Below are positions 59,581 to 64,000 of a stretch of 64,000 nucleotides of DNA, in pieces. Each line of letters opens with the position of its first letter. The stretch's first letter is position 1. Under the pieces are notes generated by a model. It was not told the DNA's origin. It saw only the letters and a list, made by a program, of their open reading frames with translations, and searched no databases. This stretch comes from Klebsormidium nitens (Eukaryota > Streptophyta > Klebsormidiophyceae > Klebsormidiales > Klebsormidiaceae). A program made the translations under genes and the position numbers. The stretch covers positions 124,256-188,255 of the forward strand of contig DF237059.1 of assembly GCA_000708835.1 (NCBI GenBank), written 5' to 3'.

Positions 59581-62500
59581 TCAAGGCTCATGCCTGGACG
59601 CCTGGCTGCCCCCTTCATCTTCCGATTCCGCGCCCGCATCGGCTGCCGCGTCTGCGGGCACCCCTCGAAGTTCGCCAGTGTGTCGACTCCTCAGCTTTGC
59701 TTTCAGACTTTGCTGCCTAGCTTTCAGATCGCCCATCTCTCCCTCCCCGCCGATACTAACCCGATACCCGTTCGACGCTTCTGGATCGTACCCCCACTCG
59801 TCGTCAGCACTCATCTCATACCCGGTCGGCAGTTCCGGACCGCCCGCAACCCCGTCCGTGGTCCCAGTGGCTGGAGCACCGTCCGAATCTTGCCACGTCT
59901 CAGCATCTTGGAGGTCCACGTGGGCCTGCTTGTACATGGCGGCGAGCGTGCTGGATTGGTCCACGTAGAGGGCCTTGTGGTGCTGGAGCTGCTTCCGCAG
60001 TTGGGCGTGGACTGCGTACATGTACGGCTCCTCGGGATAACTGGTGAAAAGAAAAATGTAAGTTCCCGTTTAGAAAGGAAGCAAGCTTCCGCAGGTAGGG
60101 CTTTGATGTATTGCCGAGCTTCTGAGAGACTCCGACAATCTAAGAGTTGAGAGTTCGCGGATTGCGGGTAGCAGGACTCCCTAAGAATCAGGTGTCAGTT
60201 CTGTGACTCATGCAAGGACTCTGCGGACAAAAGGCCTAACAAATCGGGACCTTCTACGGGCACATGAAGGCAGCAACTGCATGAAGGCTTCCGAGCGGTC
60301 TGCAAGAGGTCAAGATAATGAGCACGCTGCACGAGGACCACTTTCTGTGCTGACAACAGAGGAGCCGCTTGAATCTAACACATCCGTTTCACGCGTTGCA
60401 AGCGACAGAAGGCCCAGATCCTTGCACGCCGCTCGCTCAGGAGCGGCATGAGGTTACTAAACGACAACAAAAATATGGTCCTGCGGCGCCACGTGGCAGC
60501 CCACCTGCTCGCCACGTTGACCAGGTACGCCAGCGTGGCCTTATTCACGACGACGCCCACGTCCTGGATGTCGCCAATCACCTCCACGGCACGTGCGACC
60601 TGGTAAGAGGCAAGTATGTTCGTTACCATACGACTTCGCTGCATCTTTCACCTTGTATAACTTCTTCTGGTAAATGACTTCGTCAGGAAACCTCCGAGTG
60701 GAATCGCTTATGTGGGTTGAAGCACAAAGACGCAGCTGATCGACGGTGACATTCTGAACGTCAGCGGAGTCAGATTGCGGGCGATTAAGATGTTGGTGTG
60801 CGGAAATCATACGCAAGGAATTTGTGCTGGTCACGCTTCTCGCGTCCGATAGCTTGGTCCCCCAAATCAAAGGCAAGAAGTCCTCTGCAAATCGATCAGA
60901 GGCACTTCCACGCATTTTCCTGATCAAAGCACATTTAGAGACACAGAACAGGGCCAGGCAAGGACAAAGGGAGAGATGCAACGAACAGAAAGCGGACCCA
61001 ACTCACCAGCCCCGCCCCGCAGCAGCCCTCGATGAGCGCCTCGTACCCGAGTGCCGGGATCTTGGCCAGCGGATTCCGGTAGTTGGTCACCCACCGGAAT
61101 CCGCCCGTCTGCTTCAGGCGCGCGAGCTCCGCCACGGCCTTGGCCTTCACCTGGTCGTACAACTCGAGCGCCATGGAGAGGCGCCCGGTTCGGGCACAAC
61201 CGGCCACCAAATGCCCCAGAGAAGCGACCGGTAGACGCACCCCGTGGTCCTCCATGTACTCGACGACGCGCACTGCCCGTCCGACCTGGCGGGATAGGCA
61301 TTTGGTGAGGAGGCGAACGGTGTTCCGAAAACCGACTTCTAAGCAAGGGACAATCGGTATCAGATTCTCAGATTTGGAATTGAGGGTCTGAAAATGGATA
61401 ACGTAATAAGAGTTTCAGGGTCTGAGAATTGTTGGAAGATGGCGGAATGAGACCTGGAAAGGGTGCATATTTGTAGAGATGCGATGCAGAAGTTCCCGCA
61501 TAAGCTTCGACTCCTTTAGCCGGTTCCCTTCGCCTTTTACAACGAGGCCGGTTGCGGGCTGAGCCCAATCTGAGAGCGTCAAGCGACCACTGTATAGCAG
61601 ATGGCAACGCATCGTGAGACTGGACAGCAGAAGGAAAAGAAAAGCACCCACCTGTCCCGCAATGCACAGCGCCGAGACGAGCTTCCCGTACGGCTTCTGA
61701 TCCGAGTTCCATTCTCGCGACACCAGCTCCTTATGGAACTGGTAAGCGGGTTCTACTTGGCCGTCCCGCGCGAGACCTTCGATGAGAATGAGCAGCGAGC
61801 GGCGGTTCGGCTCGACGCCCATGCTGCGGCAGAGGGACAGCACGCGCACGGCGCGGTCCACGTTGCGGGTGCCGTCGGAGGAGCAGAGCGCGAGCATCAG
61901 GCTGTAAAGGAAACAGGAAGCGCAAGAGAAAGTCAGTCGTTTGCTTACATCTCGCGAGCATGAGGCTGCGGGGCGGTAATGGAGGGCCAAGTATTTTCAT
62001 TCCTTCCTCATACGAGTACGCGTTTTTTGGATGTCGTCAAAAGCCTTCTATAACGAAACGAGTGCTTTTTCCAGTCGAGAAGAGAAAGGAAGAGAGGGCA
62101 GTAAGTTGGTCAAGAAACGGTACACCGCACAAAGCAGACTGGAGGTTGACTCAATGGCGACAGTGCATTTGAAACATCTCGGAAGCCCGCCCAACGGCAT
62201 TTCGCAAGCATGCAGTAAATCGAGAATGGCAACGACATCAGGAACTCTGAGCGCACCTGTTAAAGGACCCGACAGTGACCGCGTTGTGCTTCCGGACGGT
62301 CTCCTTGAAGACGTCGAGCGCTTCCTCGATCTTCCCTGCTCGGCTGCATACCTGCACCAGGCACCCTGAACATTTCAATATTGGACAAGGCCGATGATTT
62401 ATGATATAGTCGCTGTTTTGAAGCCTTGGAGGTGACGACAGGGGTGAAACATATCATTCATAGACTAGAACGGTCAACCGTAAGGCATTGCGTCTGCTTT

Positions 62501-64000
62501 GCGCTTGCACGACTCAAAAGCAGGCTGTACGCTTAGTGATAAAAGATATGCACTCCAGGTGCGATTAACGCCGAATCTCCACGGAGCCTTCGTGGGGCCC
62601 GTGCAAGAGATTTTCCACTGAAAGCCCCTCCAATAGTTGTGCCCGTCTTCTTATCAACGTGTACCTTTTCAATTTCGGGAAGTTTTCCTCGCTGTTGACG
62701 TGAATGACCCACTTTGACCTGCCCATGTTTGCCGACATCCCTTCTTTTTCTTTCGAGATGTCCTGGTCCAGCGCTTGCAAGTCCTTTATGCCCTCAGACC
62801 TTCTGAGCGGAGATGCCCAGTTGTGACTTTCTCAAGGAATCAAGGCAAAATACATTGCACGGCCTCTTTATCCTGCCTGCTGACAAGCCAATCTAGTCGC
62901 CAACGCCGATGGGCGCAGGGCCAGTGATCTTTGTCCCACGTCTTACGCCGATAGGCGTACTTTCATAAGCAGGTCGTAGCAGGTGTTTGTGGGCTCAATC
63001 CCGTTTTTCCAAAGTATCTTCTTATCCACCTCGCCAATAGAAGTTTCAGGGCCAGCGACCTTATCCCACGGTTTCGCAGAGAAACGTACCTTGATAAGGA
63101 GATCATAGCAGGTGTCATTGGGCTCGATTCCGTTCTCCCACATGTACCGCCACAGCTTGAACGCCTGCTCCGAGTCTGCCCGCACAGCGCACGCGCCCAG
63201 AAGCGCGGCAAACGAGTCGGCCGTCGGCAAGATGCGGTCATTCTGAGGGGAAAAAGAAACAGTCAGAAAGTCTGTTACTGTGGAGTTGCCAGGAATATTG
63301 GAGGTAGTGAAAAAGGTGATTCCGTACAAAGAAAGCAGACTGGTAGCGAGTAGAGGAAAACTGGCCTTCAGGAAGTTGCGAGTCTGTCTCGGCAAACTGT
63401 CAACGGGGTCGCAATGTTTGAAAGGGTTTGACACATGCCCCACCAAAATAGAAAATGGAGAGTGCGTTCTCTACATCGTGTCAGCGCCTCTTCACAGCAT
63501 GCCGATTCCAAAACAGAACCTGACACAGGCCCAACAACCCGAAAGAAAAACCAAAGAAAGAAGATTTGATGAGGCAAGGAACTCGTAACCAAAGCCGAGG
63601 AGAGTAAGACAGCAGAGACAAATTCAAAATGCGAAACCGCAACATTTATCAATACTTCCATCCGCCTGCCATCACCAGAAAATACAATCTGCGGACCAGC
63701 CGCCTACAGCAAAGTGGGTTGCAAGGAGTTTCGGAAAAACAAGAACACCAGATCTTACCATCATCTGCCGGAAAATCCCAAACGCCTGCTCCGGCACCCC
63801 CGACTGGCTGCACGCCTCCATGAGCCTCGTATAGATGTTCCGGGTCGGAGCCAAGCCCCGGTTCTTCATCTCGGCTAGCAAGCTCAGCGCGCGATCCAGT
63901 TTGCCCACCCGCCCGCAGACGTCGATCAGCGGCATGAAGGTGCGCTGGTTTGGGACGAGGCCCTGCTGTTGGAGCTGTTTGTAGACTAGAAAGGCGCGGG
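59581..64000 (-). CDS. P-class pentatricopeptide repeat protein, 5' end outside window
   Basis: Seven exons on the minus strand: 63759-64000 (partial), 63090-63242, 62257-62351, 61652-61901, 61007-61285, 60505-60599 and 59581-60040; all phases agree. The visible 524 residues hold about seven 35-residue PPR motifs, for example FMPLIDVCGRVGKLDRALSL, IYTRLMEACSQSGVPEQAF and LVSALCIAGQVGRAVRVVEY, with typical P-type spacing and no E or DYW editing domain. The C-terminal 150 residues are acidic and disordered (PATGTTDGVAGG; AAADAGAESEDEGG). PPR proteins bind specific organelle RNAs for processing, stability or translation; the target is unknown. The long multi-exon structure and acidic tail are unlike the intronless PPR genes common in land plants. 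The N-terminus and transit peptide lie beyond position 64000. Confidence 0.85.
62945..63140 (-). repeat. Echo of a PPR exon end inside the next intron
   Basis: The end of PPR exon 63090-63242 (NGIEPNDTCYDLLIK plus donor) is repeated about 130 nt further into the intron as NGIEPTNTCYDLLMK followed by a GTACG donor, at about 62960-63005. A further partial intron copy (gggccagtgatctttgtcccacg) is near 62917, matching gggccagcgaccttatcccacg near 63050. Confidence 0.8.

Noticed and set aside
61415-61712. Minus frame continuing past the PPR exon donor
   Set aside because: Intron read-through; the exon ends at 61652 and the next exon begins at 61285 in matching phase.
1-64000. CRISPR arrays, operons, ribosome binding sites
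   Set aside because: All genes are spliced eukaryotic genes; the tandem repeats found have exon homology and no spacer pattern.

Overview
This is a nuclear segment of a plastid-bearing, intron-rich eukaryote of the green lineage. The evidence is a PsbP-domain protein with a twin-arginine thylakoid-lumen signal, a complete plant-type two-pore channel (TPC1), a P-class PPR protein, XTH-like GH16 enzymes and a VIR3-type FtsH-like membrane protease. Introns are mostly 100-1,400 nt with GT-AG borders. The mixture, including a CIB-type EF-hand protein, fits a streptophyte alga (Klebsormidium-like) better than a land plant; that placement is inference.

Layout. 0-2.1 kb: intact GH16 XTH-like gene (-). 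3.8-7.7 kb: TPR-SET protein (-). 8.4-10.3 kb: BTB/POZ protein (+). 11.2-13.2 kb: CIB-like calcium sensor (-). 14.0-14.6 kb: small orphan protein (+). 15.2-20.6 kb: F-box/LRR protein with phase-1 LRR exons (+). 22.2-24.3 kb: a LEA/hydrophilin-like protein and a glycine-rich protein (+). 25.7-33.7 kb: TPC1, ten exons, 753 aa (+). 34.6-36.1 kb: double-MYND protein (-). 36.6-39.1 kb: VIR3/FtsH-like metalloprotease (+). 39.9-41.5 kb: a second double-MYND gene with a frameshift (-). 43.0-45.3 kb: a second GH16 gene with a 1-nt deletion in the catalytic motif (-). 46.2-50.5 kb: GC-rich, poorly resolved coding signals. 52.1-53.9 kb: intronless type II fucosyltransferase-like protein (-). 55.5-58.6 kb: PsbP-domain lumenal protein (+). 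59.6-64 kb: PPR protein (-) whose 5' end lies outside the window.

For most genes I reconstructed exons by hand from GT-AG borders, conserved motifs and phase. Spliced lengths close in frame for the GH16, TPR-SET, BTB, CIB, glycine-rich, LEA-like, TPC1, MYND, VIR3-like and PsbP models. The same test exposes single-base frame breaks in the two second-copy genes at 39.9-45.3 kb.

The most unusual signal is a repeated architecture rather than a gene. In at least three unrelated genes (F-box/LRR, TPC1, PPR) short segments spanning an exon-intron boundary are tandemly copied into the neighbouring intron or 5' flank, with units of about 105-180 bp, and have decayed to different degrees. The clearest case is five successive copies of the intron 3' end plus the start of TPC1 exon 5, of which only the last is a full exon. 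These boundary echoes leave decoy acceptors and donors and look like fossil and perhaps ongoing tandem exon duplication.
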